Source of the DNA: Cyanobacteria bacterium UBA8803
GTDB taxonomy: Bacteria; Cyanobacteriota; Cyanobacteriia; Cyanobacteriales; Coleofasciculaceae
Direction: 5' to 3'
DNA: 10,157 nucleotides
Assembly: GCA_003505715.1 (NCBI GenBank)
Contig: DNXU01000504.1
Span: forward strand, 1-10,157
Part shown: piece after piece, positions 1-6,971 of the stretch
Layout of the letters: every line of letters begins with the position of its first letter
Numbering within the stretch: position 1 is the first letter of the stretch
Position numbers and translations under genes: made by a program
Notes under the pieces: generated by a model
The model's input: the letters and a program-made list of their open reading frames with translations, nothing else
What the model was told of the DNA's origin: nothing
The model's database searches: none

Positions 1-1
1 C

Positions 2-57
2 TCACTCCCTCACTCCCTCACCGCCTCACTCCCTCACCCCCCCACTCCCTCATCCCC
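2..57. repeat. Octamer tandem repeat, consensus TCACTCCC, 7 imperfect copies
   Basis: Seven head-to-tail 8-nt units fill this stretch. Three are exact TCACTCCC (2-9, 10-17, 26-33); the other four differ by one or two bases. The array begins at the window edge and probably extends leftwards. It resembles the short tandemly repeated sequences of cyanobacteria, although those are classically heptamers. The strand is very C-rich and almost G-free. No coding potential is evident. Confidence 0.85.
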
Positions 58-76
58 TAACCAATGAACCTCATGT

Positions 77-97
77 TACAGAATTTAAACTTCTGTA
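77..97. repeat. Inverted repeat upstream of psaC
   Basis: TACAGAA (77-83) and TTCTGTA (91-97) form a perfect 7-bp inverted repeat around a 7-nt centre. It lies about 100 bp before psaC. It could be an operator, or the stem of a weak terminator for a gene left of the window (CCTTTTG follows it). Its role is not established. Confidence 0.5.
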
Positions 98-102
98 GCC
101 TT

Positions 103-438
<336 letters not shown>

Positions 439-460
439 GGAGCTGTTGAAAAATTTGATA

Positions 461-547
461 GGGGCACGGCGGCATTAATATCCAGGTAACGGCTTGTATA
501 TTAATGAGTCCGTGCCCCGATTGAAAACGGCAACGTTATTTTTTTTT
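461..547 (+). terminator. Large two-segment hairpin and T-tract after psaC
   Basis: GGGGCACGG (461-469) pairs perfectly with CCGTGCCCC (510-518). Inside it CATTAATAT (473-481) pairs with ATATTAATG (498-506). The two 9-bp segments are separated by symmetric 3-nt internal loops, and the apical loop is 16 nt. A run of nine T lies at 539-547, about 20 nt after the stem. The T-tract is too far away for a textbook intrinsic terminator. The structure could end psaC transcription or protect the 3' end of this abundant mRNA. Confidence 0.7.
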
Positions 548-566
548 ACATGACTTTAAGGAAACC

Positions 567-600
567 AGAGGGAGCAATCCGTTCCCTCTTTATTATCATT
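567..600 (+). terminator. Second terminator-like hairpin between psaC and glmS
   Basis: A 9-bp stem (567-575 with 581-589, including one G-T pair) has a five-base loop (AATCC) and is followed by the T-rich stretch TTATTATCATTT. It is a plausible backup intrinsic terminator for psaC. Confidence 0.6.
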
Positions 601-626
601 TCTCTGATGACTATGAATTAGTCCGA

Positions 627-638
627 CCCAAGCTTGGG
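627..638. repeat. 12-bp perfect palindrome upstream of glmS
   Basis: CCCAAGCTTGGG is a perfect 12-bp palindrome about 80 bp before the glmS start. Its location fits an operator site, but no known regulator can be assigned. The glmS promoter itself is unresolved. An AT-rich TAATATAT block at 676-683 is a possible -10 region without a good -35. Confidence 0.35.
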
Positions 639-720
639 GGGAACTAGAGCTAAGACGAAATTGTCTGGAAACATCTAATATATTTGGATGCTCTTGTAAG
701 CATTAGGAGTGAGCGGTTAA

Positions 721-2646
721 ATGTGTGGCATCGTTGGCTATATAGGGACTCAAGCAGCTACAGATATTTTGATGGCCGGGTTAGAGAGGCTGGAGTACCG
801 AGGTTATGATTCTGCCGGAATTGCTACAGTCTGGGAAGGAGAGATTCACTGCGTTCGGGCTAAGGGCAAACTCCACAATTTGCGGGAAAAGCTCGATCAC
901 ATCGAAAACCCAGCCCAGATCGGCATTGGACATACTCGCTGGGCAACCCACGGCAAGCCAGAAGAACACAATGCCCATCCCCACACGGACACCCGGAGGC
1001 GGGTAGCAGTGGTGCAAAACGGCATTATTGAAAACTATCGGGAGTTGCGAGAAGAATTAAAACAGCGGGGACATGAATTCCGTTCTGAAACCGATACTGA
1101 AGTCATCCCTCACCTAATTGCTGAATTTTTACCTGAAACCCTGAGTTCGGTTTCTCCAGGGTCTACTTCCCTTTTAGATGCCGTCAGGCAAGCCGTTAAT
1201 CGCTTAGAGGGGGCATTTGCGATCGCAGTAATCTCTGCTGATTATCCAGATGAACTGATTGTGGCACGGCAACAGGCTCCCTTAACCATTGGTTTGGGTC
1301 AAGGGGAATTTTTCTGTGCTTCGGATACTCCCGCCCTAGTACCCCACACCCGTGCCGTATTGAATTTAGAGAATGGAGAATTGGCACGGCTAACTCCTCT
1401 AGGGGTAGAAGTCTACAACTTTGCAGGCGATCGGCTCAAGAAATTCCCCCGTACCCTCAACTGGAATCCCGTACAAGTAGAAAAGCAGGGCTTCCGCCAT
1501 TTCATGCTCAAAGAAATTTATGAGCAACCGGGAGTAGTGCGCACCTGTTTGGAAGCTTACATTAACCAAGATTGGCACCCTACCGAAAACCCATCCGCTA
1601 CATCCGCTACCAAACCCGTTGCCCAGCCGATCCAATTAGAAATCCCAGAGTCAGTATATGAGAACTTAGAGCAGATTCAGATTTTGGCTTGCGGCACCAG
1701 CTGGCACGCTTCTTTAGTAGGGAAATACCTGTTGGAACAGTTAGCAGGCATTCCCACTACAGTGCAGTATGCTTCAGAGTTTCGCTATGCCCCCTCACCC
1801 TTGACGAAGAATACCCTCACCATTGGGGTAACACAGTCAGGAGAAACAGCGGATACCCTGGCAGCACTGGATATGGAACGCAGCCGCCGTGTCGGGTTGG
1901 CGTCAGAGTATCAACCGCGACTCTTGGGAATTACCAATCGACCGGAAAGTTCTCTAGGTCATTTAGTACCTCATATTATTGAAACCCATGCGGGAATTGA
2001 AATTGGAGTAGCAGCGACAAAAACCTTTGTCACTCAAGTGGTTGCCTTTTATTGTTTGGCTTTAGATTTGGCCTATCGGCGGCAAACGTTACCAGCATCC
2101 AGAATTGCCGAAATTATTACAGGGTTGCGACAGTTACCCTCTCAAATTGAGATGGTTCTGGAGAGTCAAGAGCGATATATTGAGGAGTTAGCTCATGAAT
2201 TTGCCGAAACCCAAGACTTCATCTTTTTAGGACGGGGGATTAACTTTCCCATTGCCCTAGAAGGAGCGCTGAAATTGAAAGAAATCAGCTACATTCATGC
2301 CGAAGGGTATCCCGCAGGAGAGATGAAGCACGGGCCAATTGCCCTATTAGATGCGAAGGTGCCAGTAGTAGCGATCGCCATGCCCGGTACGGTGTATGAG
2401 AAGGTACTATCTAATGCTCAAGAAGCCAAGGCACGGGATGCAAGGTTGATTGGGGTAACACCGATGAATGACCTAGAAGCAGCGCACACCTTTGATAACC
2501 TGTTACCAGTACCAGAGGTAGAAGAGTTGCTCTCACCAATTTTGGCAGTAATTCCCTTGCAATTATTGGCGTATCATATTGCAGCGCGGCGGGGGTTGGA
2601 TGTAGATCAGCCGAGGAATTTGGCGAAGTCGGTGACGGTGGAGTAA
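721..2646 (+). CDS. glmS: Glutamine--fructose-6-phosphate aminotransferase (isomerizing), GlmS
   Basis: GlmS makes glucosamine-6-phosphate from fructose-6-phosphate and glutamine, the first step towards UDP-GlcNAc for peptidoglycan and lipopolysaccharide. It acts in the cytosol. The class II glutaminase domain (about 1-240) starts MCGIVGYIG, so Cys2 becomes the N-terminal nucleophile. GHTRWATHG (70-78, Arg73), Asn100-Gly101 and Asp125 are the expected glutamine-site residues. Two SIS sugar-isomerase domains follow, with CGTSWHAS at about 324 and TQSGETADT at about 370. Residues Glu521, His537 and Lys636 match the isomerase residues of E. coli GlmS in spacing, and the end DQPRNLAKSVTVE is canonical. 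At 641 residues it is about 30 longer than the E. coli enzyme, with extra segments near 138-150 and 280-310, probably loops. AGGAG (705-709) lies 11 nt before the ATG. No glmS-ribozyme-like structure was recognised upstream. Confidence 0.98.
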   Translation: MCGIVGYIGTQAATDILMAGLERLEYRGYDSAGIATVWEGEIHCVRAKGKLHNLREKLDHIENPAQIGIGHTRWATHGKPEEHNAHPHTDTRRRVAVVQNGIIENYRELREELKQRGHEFRSETDTEVIPHLIAEFLPETLSSVSPGSTSLLDAVRQAVNRLEGAFAIAVISADYPDELIVARQQAPLTIGLGQGEFFCASDTPALVPHTRAVLNLENGELARLTPLGVEVYNFAGDRLKKFPRTLNWNPVQVEKQGFRHFMLKEIYEQPGVVRTCLEAYINQDWHPTENPSATSATKPVAQPIQLEIPESVYENLEQIQILACGTSWHASLVGKYLLEQLAGIPTTVQYASEFRYAPSPLTKNTLTIGVTQSGETADTLAALDMERSRRVGLASEYQPRLLGITNRPESSLGHLVPHIIETHAGIEIGVAATKTFVTQVVAFYCLALDLAYRRQTLPASRIAEIITGLRQLPSQIEMVLESQERYIEELAHEFAETQDFIFLGRGINFPIALEGALKLKEISYIHAEGYPAGEMKHGPIALLDAKVPVVAIAMPGTVYEKVLSNAQEAKARDARLIGVTPMNDLEAAHTFDNLLPVPEVEELLSPILAVIPLQLLAYHIAARRGLDVDQPRNLAKSVTVE

Positions 2647-2660
2647 GCGATAAAGGATGA

Positions 2661-2899
2661 AATGTAAATTGTTGTGGAGGAATAAAAAAGTTACTACGGG
2701 AAAAGCATGAGCGTCGGTGTGCTGAGGCAGAGCGGGAGTGGGAACAGGAAGAGCGGCAGCGCCAGGAGGCGATAGCGCAAGCGAGAAGAGCAAAGCACAT
2801 CGCGTTCTCATTTACAATAAAAAAATCGCACCTCCTTGAACTAGAGATGCGACTAATTCTCAAGTTTAAAAGTTTTACTTGCGTCCCTTCTGCTGTCCA
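2661..2899 (+). pseudogene. Charged helical coding remnant lacking a start codon
   Basis: One plus-strand frame is open from just after a TGA at 2658-2660 to a TAA at 2900-2902. Its first half (to about 2800) encodes a strongly charged helix, including LLREKHERRCAEAEREWEQ and then Glu/Arg/Gln-rich residues. GGAGG at 2676-2680 is a very good Shine-Dalgarno. However, no ATG, GTG or TTG occurs in this frame after it, and the only nearby ATG (2709) is in another frame. The second half runs through the terminator of the opposite gene and is unlikely to be coding. I read it as the decayed start of a small coiled-coil protein gene behind glmS. It could also be non-coding sequence that happens to be open. 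Confidence 0.3.
2819..2852 (-). terminator. Intrinsic terminator of the small minus-strand gene
   Basis: On the minus strand a 10-bp stem (TCGCATCTCT with the 3' arm GGAGGTGCGA, two G-T pairs) has a 7-nt loop and is followed at once by seven T. It lies about 22 nt after the stop codon of the small membrane-protein gene. This is a textbook rho-independent terminator. Confidence 0.85.
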
Positions 2900-3066
2900 A
2901 TAACTTGAATCAGTAGGGCGACGGAGCGAATCAGGACAGCGATCGCCAAGATGGTTTCAGGTACACTGCCTACAGGAGGCAGTGGGGTCAGATTTGGCTC
3001 GACATGAGTTGGTACAGCAATAATGGGTTCGTTAGTCTGAACGATTTGATGGGTTGCAGAGTCCAT
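2875..3066 (-). CDS. Small single-span membrane protein, function unknown
   Basis: A 63-residue protein. Residues 1-36 are Pro/Val/Thr-rich and polar, and residues about 38-56 (ETILAIAVLIRSVALLIQVI) form one hydrophobic helix carrying an arginine. The tail is short and basic (QQKGRK). This suggests a small inner- or thylakoid-membrane protein with its C-terminus in the cytoplasm, by the positive-inside rule. The gene is supported by GAGGAG 9 nt before the ATG (complement of 3076-3081) and by a clear terminator just downstream. It stands alone and is divergent from the STAND gene, sharing the 3067-3220 intergenic region. I do not recognise the family. A HIP1 site lies inside it. Confidence 0.72.
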   Translation of the reverse strand: MDSATHQIVQTNEPIIAVPTHVEPNLTPLPPVGSVPETILAIAVLIRSVALLIQVIGQQKGRK

Positions 3067-3106
3067 GATATTTCTCCTCAGAAAAATTAAGGTTTGGATT
3101 GAGGAG

Positions 3107-3133
3107 AAGCTTGGGTTAGCGCTAACTTTGCTT
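3107..3133. promoter_or_regulatory. Palindrome in the divergent intergenic region, possible operator
   Basis: GTTAGCGCTAAC (3115-3126) is a perfect 12-bp palindrome. It is flanked by AAGC (3107-3110) and GCTT (3130-3133), which extend the symmetry. TAGAAT at 3143-3148 resembles a -10 box for the rightward STAND operon, so a protein bound here would cover the -35 region. A smaller hairpin (AGGCT 3162-3166 with AGCCT 3171-3175) lies further down the leader. No regulator can be named. Confidence 0.45.
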
Positions 3134-3253
3134 CCACACTTTTAGAATGACTTAGCTGAACAGGCTTCTCAGCCTCACCTTTAGCTCACCCTTGCCACTA
3201 CTTTTGAAAGTGAGCCAGAATTGAGCCAACAATCGGCCAGTTATAAGATAAGT

Positions 3254-4717
3254 ATGGCGGCTACTCTGAGAGCATCGAAGCAAGGACTACGAATTGTTGA
3301 GCGCGAAAGAAAAAAGAAAGGTTGGAACGCAACAGCCGCCGCTTGGTATCAAGATGCAAAGACTTCACCAGCAACTTTGAAGCGGTTTAGGCACGGCAAG
3401 TCGATTGACCGAGATGTATTTGTTGCTCTCTGTAAGGCTGTAGGGATAGAGAACTGGGAAGCAATTGTTGATGACAGTCCACTGCCGCAGTCAGATGCCA
3501 GACCAGAGTTTTTTGCCTATGATGATGCCTGGGTAGGTCGAGGACAGCTAGTTACCGAACTGAGTGAGAAGCTTCGAGGGTCATGTCGGCTAGTAATTCT
3601 TCTTGGCATCACGGGAATTGGTAAAACTGCTTTGGCTGAACGATTGGCAGTAGAGTTGCAAGACTGGTTCTCTGGAGACTGGAAGAACAAGTTCAAGAGA
3701 GCGAATTTTGACTATGAGGAAAAAGCCAACGACTTTGCCAGTGTCGCTGCTAGATGGCTGGAGGAGTGGGGAGAGAGACTCTCACCAGAGGAGAAAAAGC
3801 CAGAACTATTGTTGTATAGGTTAGTGAAACACCTGCGAGAGAATCAGGTGCTAGTGCTGATTGATTCTCTAGAAAGACTGCTGACGGGAAATGAAGAAGA
3901 CGGCTGGGGTGATTTTGCCGATGAGTGGTGGGAGAAATTCTTTTTGAGCTTATTGTCAGCAGAATCTTGCCAAAGTCGGTTAATCATCACCTCACAAGAC
4001 TTGCCTATTAATTTGGCATACTCCCGCTATCAAACTTTCTTGCATCGTGAAATCTTATATGGACTGACCGAATCTGAGCAGGTGGCATTGTTCGAGACAA
4101 CAGGGTTAGATGTCAGCGAGGATTCACCCGATAAGCTCTTACTCTTGCGAATCGGAAAAGCCTACAAGGGTCATCCCTTAGTTTTGCGGGTGATTATTGG
4201 AGAGATTTTGAGTGAGCCTTTCAATGGAAATGTGCAGGCATATTGGAATGATGTCAGCAGCAAGATAGAAGAGGTAGAAAAGGCTCTGGCAGAAGCGGAA
4301 GCAGATGCGAGAAAAGTTGTGGGAGTAGACGATGATTGGCAGTTACACAAACTAACGCGAAAAGTTCGATTTGAGGTGAACCAACAACGTTTCAAATCTG
4401 TCTTTGACCGTTTAGAAAGTCAGGTTAGAGATGCCTATATCTTGATTTGTTCTGCTTCTGTATATCGCACTCCAGTGCAAGAGGAGGGGTGGCTGATGCA
4501 ATTGGCTAACTTGGTAAAACGTTTAGAAAATCAGGCTTGTAGTGAGGAGCGGAAAGAGAAAGCTCTAAAGGAATTGTGTAATCGCTACCTGGTTGAAGAA
4601 TCAGTTAATCATAATAATAAGCGTGTTATAGGGCAACACAATTTAGTTCGCAGTGTAGCGCTGGATTACCATAAGAAGTTATTGCAAAGCCTGAAAACTG
4701 AGGCGAAATCAGAATGA
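3254..4717 (+). CDS. STAND-class NTPase (NB-ARC-like) with N-terminal HTH-like domain
   Basis: This is a predicted signal-transducing ATPase switch. Residue numbers use the ATG at 3254 (487 aa). An in-frame TTG at 3221 would add 11 residues; the ATG is preferred because MAATLRASKQGL resembles how related cyanobacterial proteins begin, as I remember them, but neither start has a strong Shine-Dalgarno. Residues 1-75 form a basic helical domain with a helix-turn-helix look (SPATLKRFRHGKSIDRDVF) ending in ENWEAIVDD. The NTPase core has Walker A GITGIGKT at 118-125, Walker B LVLID with Asp204, a sensor-like SRLIITSQD at 241-249 and the NB-ARC GxPL motif as GHPLVL at 306-311. The C-terminus (about 375-487) is helical, in the place of a winged-helix segment. 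No TPR, WD40 or effector enzyme domain is fused; the next gene supplies the TPRs and overlaps by ATGA. Function is unknown; regulation or defence are both possible. Confidence 0.88.
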   Translation: MAATLRASKQGLRIVERERKKKGWNATAAAWYQDAKTSPATLKRFRHGKSIDRDVFVALCKAVGIENWEAIVDDSPLPQSDARPEFFAYDDAWVGRGQLVTELSEKLRGSCRLVILLGITGIGKTALAERLAVELQDWFSGDWKNKFKRANFDYEEKANDFASVAARWLEEWGERLSPEEKKPELLLYRLVKHLRENQVLVLIDSLERLLTGNEEDGWGDFADEWWEKFFLSLLSAESCQSRLIITSQDLPINLAYSRYQTFLHREILYGLTESEQVALFETTGLDVSEDSPDKLLLLRIGKAYKGHPLVLRVIIGEILSEPFNGNVQAYWNDVSSKIEEVEKALAEAEADARKVVGVDDDWQLHKLTRKVRFEVNQQRFKSVFDRLESQVRDAYILICSASVYRTPVQEEGWLMQLANLVKRLENQACSEERKEKALKELCNRYLVEESVNHNNKRVIGQHNLVRSVALDYHKKLLQSLKTEAKSE

Positions 4718-6018
4718 CGACTGATTTACAAACACCCGGTCAAATACTTTTTGCCAAGTTGGGAATCAATTTGGATGAAGTGCCGATTGAGCAACTTTCC
4801 GATTACACAGCAGTGGAATACTACCTCACAGTTGAGGACGAACCCCCGCCTGATGCTGCCAATATAGAGAAAGTGCGCGGTTACTTGGAAGTATTTCACC
4901 ATCTCTGCGAAGTGGAAGATTGGAAAAATGCTGGTACAATACTTTTAATTCGTCTCAACACTCCAACAAATCAGCTACTACACGATCAACTAGATACTTG
5001 GGGCTACTATAAAGAACAAGCTTCTTTGTACGAAAGGCTAATAAACAAGTCTGATTCAATCTTAACAGCTATTTGTTTAAATGGCATTGCTATGTCTTAT
5101 CATGCACAAGCTGAATATACAAAAGCTTTCGACTATTTAAAACAGGCTTTGCAGATTAGATTCAGCATCTTAGATGTTCAAGGAGTAGCAATGACTATGG
5201 GACATATTGGACTTGTTTACGATTCTTTAGGACATATTGACTCAGCAATTCAGTGTCATGAGTTACAGTTGACAACTTCACGAAATATTAAAGATCGCGA
5301 AGGTGAGAAGATGGCTCTTGGAAACCTGGGTAATTCTTATATGTCCGTAAATTGGTCTAAAGCTCTTGAGTATCAGCAGAAGCATTTGACATTAGCAAAA
5401 GAACTTGGTGATCGTCGAGGTGAAGGTAATGCACTAGGAAGTCTAGGAACTATTTACAATGCTTTTTGGGATAAGACTACAGCAATTAAATATCACCAGA
5501 AACGATTGGCTATTGCTAAATATCTTGAAGATCGGTCAGGTGAGTTGGAAGCTTTAAACAACTTAGGACTTGCTTGCGAAGGTCTTGATCAGTATGCTGA
5601 ATCAATTGAATACTGCCAACAAGCTTTACCTATTGCACAGCAACTTTCAGATCGTCGAAGTGAAGGGAAAATTCTGGCAAATTTAGGCAATGCCTATCGT
5701 GGTCTAGGAGAATATACTAAAGCTGTTGATTCTTTTCTGGATTGTCTCAATATCAAGAGAGAATTCCCAGACAATTATGGAGAAGGAATTGCGCTCAAAA
5801 ATCTGGGAATTACTTACTATTGCCAAGGCGAATATGTAAAATCAATCGAATCTTACCAGAGTAGTTTTAGGATTTTAGATAAAAATAAAGCGATAGAAGA
5901 ATGTGAGAAAATTATAATCTATTTGGGTATGGCTTACTGTGCTTTAGGAGACTATAACAAAGCAATAGATTACAATCAACAGCATTTAAATATAGTAAAA
6001 TCAAGAAAAAATTCCTGA
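4714..6018 (+). CDS. Tetratricopeptide repeat protein, partner of the STAND NTPase
   Basis: A 434-residue soluble protein with no signal peptide. Residues 1-100 are a leader with the acidic patch EDEPPPDAA. Eight TPR-type helical hairpins follow from about 118 to 430 with a nearly exact 40-residue period (about 118, 158, 198, 238, 278, 318, 358, 398). One gap is 39 because a residue is missing near NWSKALEY. The repeats have the form LxNLGNAYxxLGEYxKAIxYxxQxLxIAxxLxDRxGE, the LGN/TPR_12 style seen in signalling scaffolds. Its ATG overlaps the stop of the STAND gene (ATGA), so translation is probably coupled and the products made together. In most such proteins the repeats are fused to the NTPase as the sensor arm; here they are a separate chain. 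The base composition is visibly more AT-rich than glmS. Confidence 0.92.
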   Translation: MTTDLQTPGQILFAKLGINLDEVPIEQLSDYTAVEYYLTVEDEPPPDAANIEKVRGYLEVFHHLCEVEDWKNAGTILLIRLNTPTNQLLHDQLDTWGYYKEQASLYERLINKSDSILTAICLNGIAMSYHAQAEYTKAFDYLKQALQIRFSILDVQGVAMTMGHIGLVYDSLGHIDSAIQCHELQLTTSRNIKDREGEKMALGNLGNSYMSVNWSKALEYQQKHLTLAKELGDRRGEGNALGSLGTIYNAFWDKTTAIKYHQKRLAIAKYLEDRSGELEALNNLGLACEGLDQYAESIEYCQQALPIAQQLSDRRSEGKILANLGNAYRGLGEYTKAVDSFLDCLNIKREFPDNYGEGIALKNLGITYYCQGEYVKSIESYQSSFRILDKNKAIEECEKIIIYLGMAYCALGDYNKAIDYNQQHLNIVKSRKNS

Positions 6019-6183
6019 ACTCACAAACGTAACCTGTGATGTAAGTGTAAGATGGCAAATTTATTCTGAATGCAGGTGGATATGATCGCTCTTTATCTCT
6101 ACGGCTGATACAACCCGAGCGATCGCTCTACACTCAGCCCTACTTCTAAAATAGAGACTCTAAGTGCAAAGGAAAAACAAACA
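6019..6183. other. Intergenic region with motif copy 1 and a HIP1 palindrome
   Basis: After the TPR gene there is copy 1 of a repeated motif (6024-6039). GAGCGATCGCTC (6117-6128), a HIP1 site inside a perfect 12-bp palindrome, follows. TAAAAT at 6147-6152 could be a -10 box for the next gene, but no convincing -35 precedes it. No open frame here looks like a gene. Confidence 0.5.
6024..6039 (+). repeat. Motif copy 1, CAAACGTAACCTGTGA
   Basis: It matches 6905-6920 in 15 of 16 positions. Looser similarity continues to the right: GTGTAAGATG here against GTGGTAAAGATG there. See the finding on this motif. Confidence 0.6.
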
Positions 6184-6501
6184 ATGACACAAGCAAAACC
6201 CACCCCTACGGTACGCCGGAGAAGAGTATTCCCCCATATTCAGTGGACTCCAGAAAAGAAAGCCCAGTGGAAAGCCGAACAAGAAGCGCTGTACCAGCGC
6301 TGCAAAGCCATCTTTGACCGAGTTCGACCTGAATTGAGCGACACTCACTACAACTGGTATCTAGCAGTTGAGTCCGATAGTGGAGACTATTTCATCAACC
6401 CAGATATAGAAGTAGCTACACAGATGTCCCGTCAAAAGCATCCAGATGCAATCCCGTTCCTGTTCAGGATTAATGAAACAGGAGCTTGTGGCACTATATG
6501 A
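6184..6501 (+). CDS. Conserved-looking hypothetical protein, first gene of protease pair
   Basis: A 105-residue soluble protein. The N-terminal third is basic and Pro/Arg-rich (PTPTVRRRRVFPHIQW), with a helical segment (EKKAQWKAEQEALYQRCKAIF). The second half, about 54-103, has the pattern YNWYLAVESDSGDYFINP, then EVATQMSRQKHPD and FLFRINETG. This loosely recalls the small DUF5678 fold (Trp followed by a strand, a helix and a second strand); that similarity is from memory and unproven. AAGGA at 6168-6172 lies 11 nt before the ATG. Its stop overlaps the next start as ATGA, so it is made together with the aspartic protease and may be its partner or substrate. The function is unknown. Confidence 0.8.
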   Translation: MTQAKPTPTVRRRRVFPHIQWTPEKKAQWKAEQEALYQRCKAIFDRVRPELSDTHYNWYLAVESDSGDYFINPDIEVATQMSRQKHPDAIPFLFRINETGACGTI

Positions 6502-6866
6502 TTCAAGGAAAATTTGGTGAGGAAGATGAGCTGTTTTTTGAAATTGAATTGATTAGTGCTGAAGAATTAGAATTACCCGTTGATGCCATGCTCGATACTG
6601 GGTTTTCAGGCTGGCTAGCGATTGATAACCAAGATGTAGAAGGTCTGGGTTGGTCTTATCTTCGCAAAGAACCAATGCGAATGGCACAGGGAGGAGATTC
6701 AACGTTTAATCTCCATGTAGGAAAAGTGCGAATAGATGGACAAGAGTTTGATATTCCCGTTCATGCAGGTGAGGGAGTTCCAGAAATTTTAATGGATCGT
6801 CAGTGGTTGAAAACTCGGCGTTTGTTAGTAGATATGACTTCAGGAGTATTGACTCTAGGAAGTTAA
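6498..6866 (+). CDS. Retropepsin-like (clan AA) aspartic protease
   Basis: A 122-residue single-domain protein. It has one catalytic-type motif, MLDTGFSGWLAI (about 31-42), where retropepsins carry DTG/DSG followed by small residues. A partial second motif of the fold is seen near PEILMDRQWL, followed by a last strand with VDMTSGVLTLG. As in retropepsins, activity would need a homodimer so that two Asp34-type residues meet. The ATG at 6498 is preferred over a TTG at 6486: AGGAG at 6480-6484 is 13 nt from the ATG but only 1 nt from the TTG, and the ATG overlaps the upstream stop as ATGA. Such single-domain predicted aspartyl proteases (COG5550-like) are common in cyanobacteria, with unknown substrates. 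The coupled upstream gene suggests a two-component module. Confidence 0.82.
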   Translation: MIQGKFGEEDELFFEIELISAEELELPVDAMLDTGFSGWLAIDNQDVEGLGWSYLRKEPMRMAQGGDSTFNLHVGKVRIDGQEFDIPVHAGEGVPEILMDRQWLKTRRLLVDMTSGVLTLGS

Positions 6867-6904
6867 AAGCATGACAGAATTGAAGGAAAAATTACGTTCG
6901 CAAA

Positions 6905-6920
6905 CAAACATAACCTGTGA
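6905..6920 (+). repeat. Motif copy 2, CAAACATAACCTGTGA
   Basis: 15 of 16 bases are identical to 6024-6039. This copy lies just after the protease gene and about 50 nt before the UPF0175-like start. It falls inside a 23-codon open frame (6871-6942, starting MTELKEKLRSQ) that I do not count as a gene. Confidence 0.6.
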
Positions 6921-6971
6921 CCTATCGGTGGTAAAGATGTAACAGGAGAGTAAAGAGCGATATTGCTAATC

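Noticed and set aside
2411..2863. 150-codon minus-strand open frame over the end of glmS
   Set aside because: It is antisense to the conserved glmS 3' end, its product is Ser/Cys/Arg-rich with no family look, and it ends in the terminator region.
6871..6942. 23-codon open frame starting MTELKEKLRSQ
   Set aside because: Too short to judge, no recognised family, and mostly made of the repeated motif.
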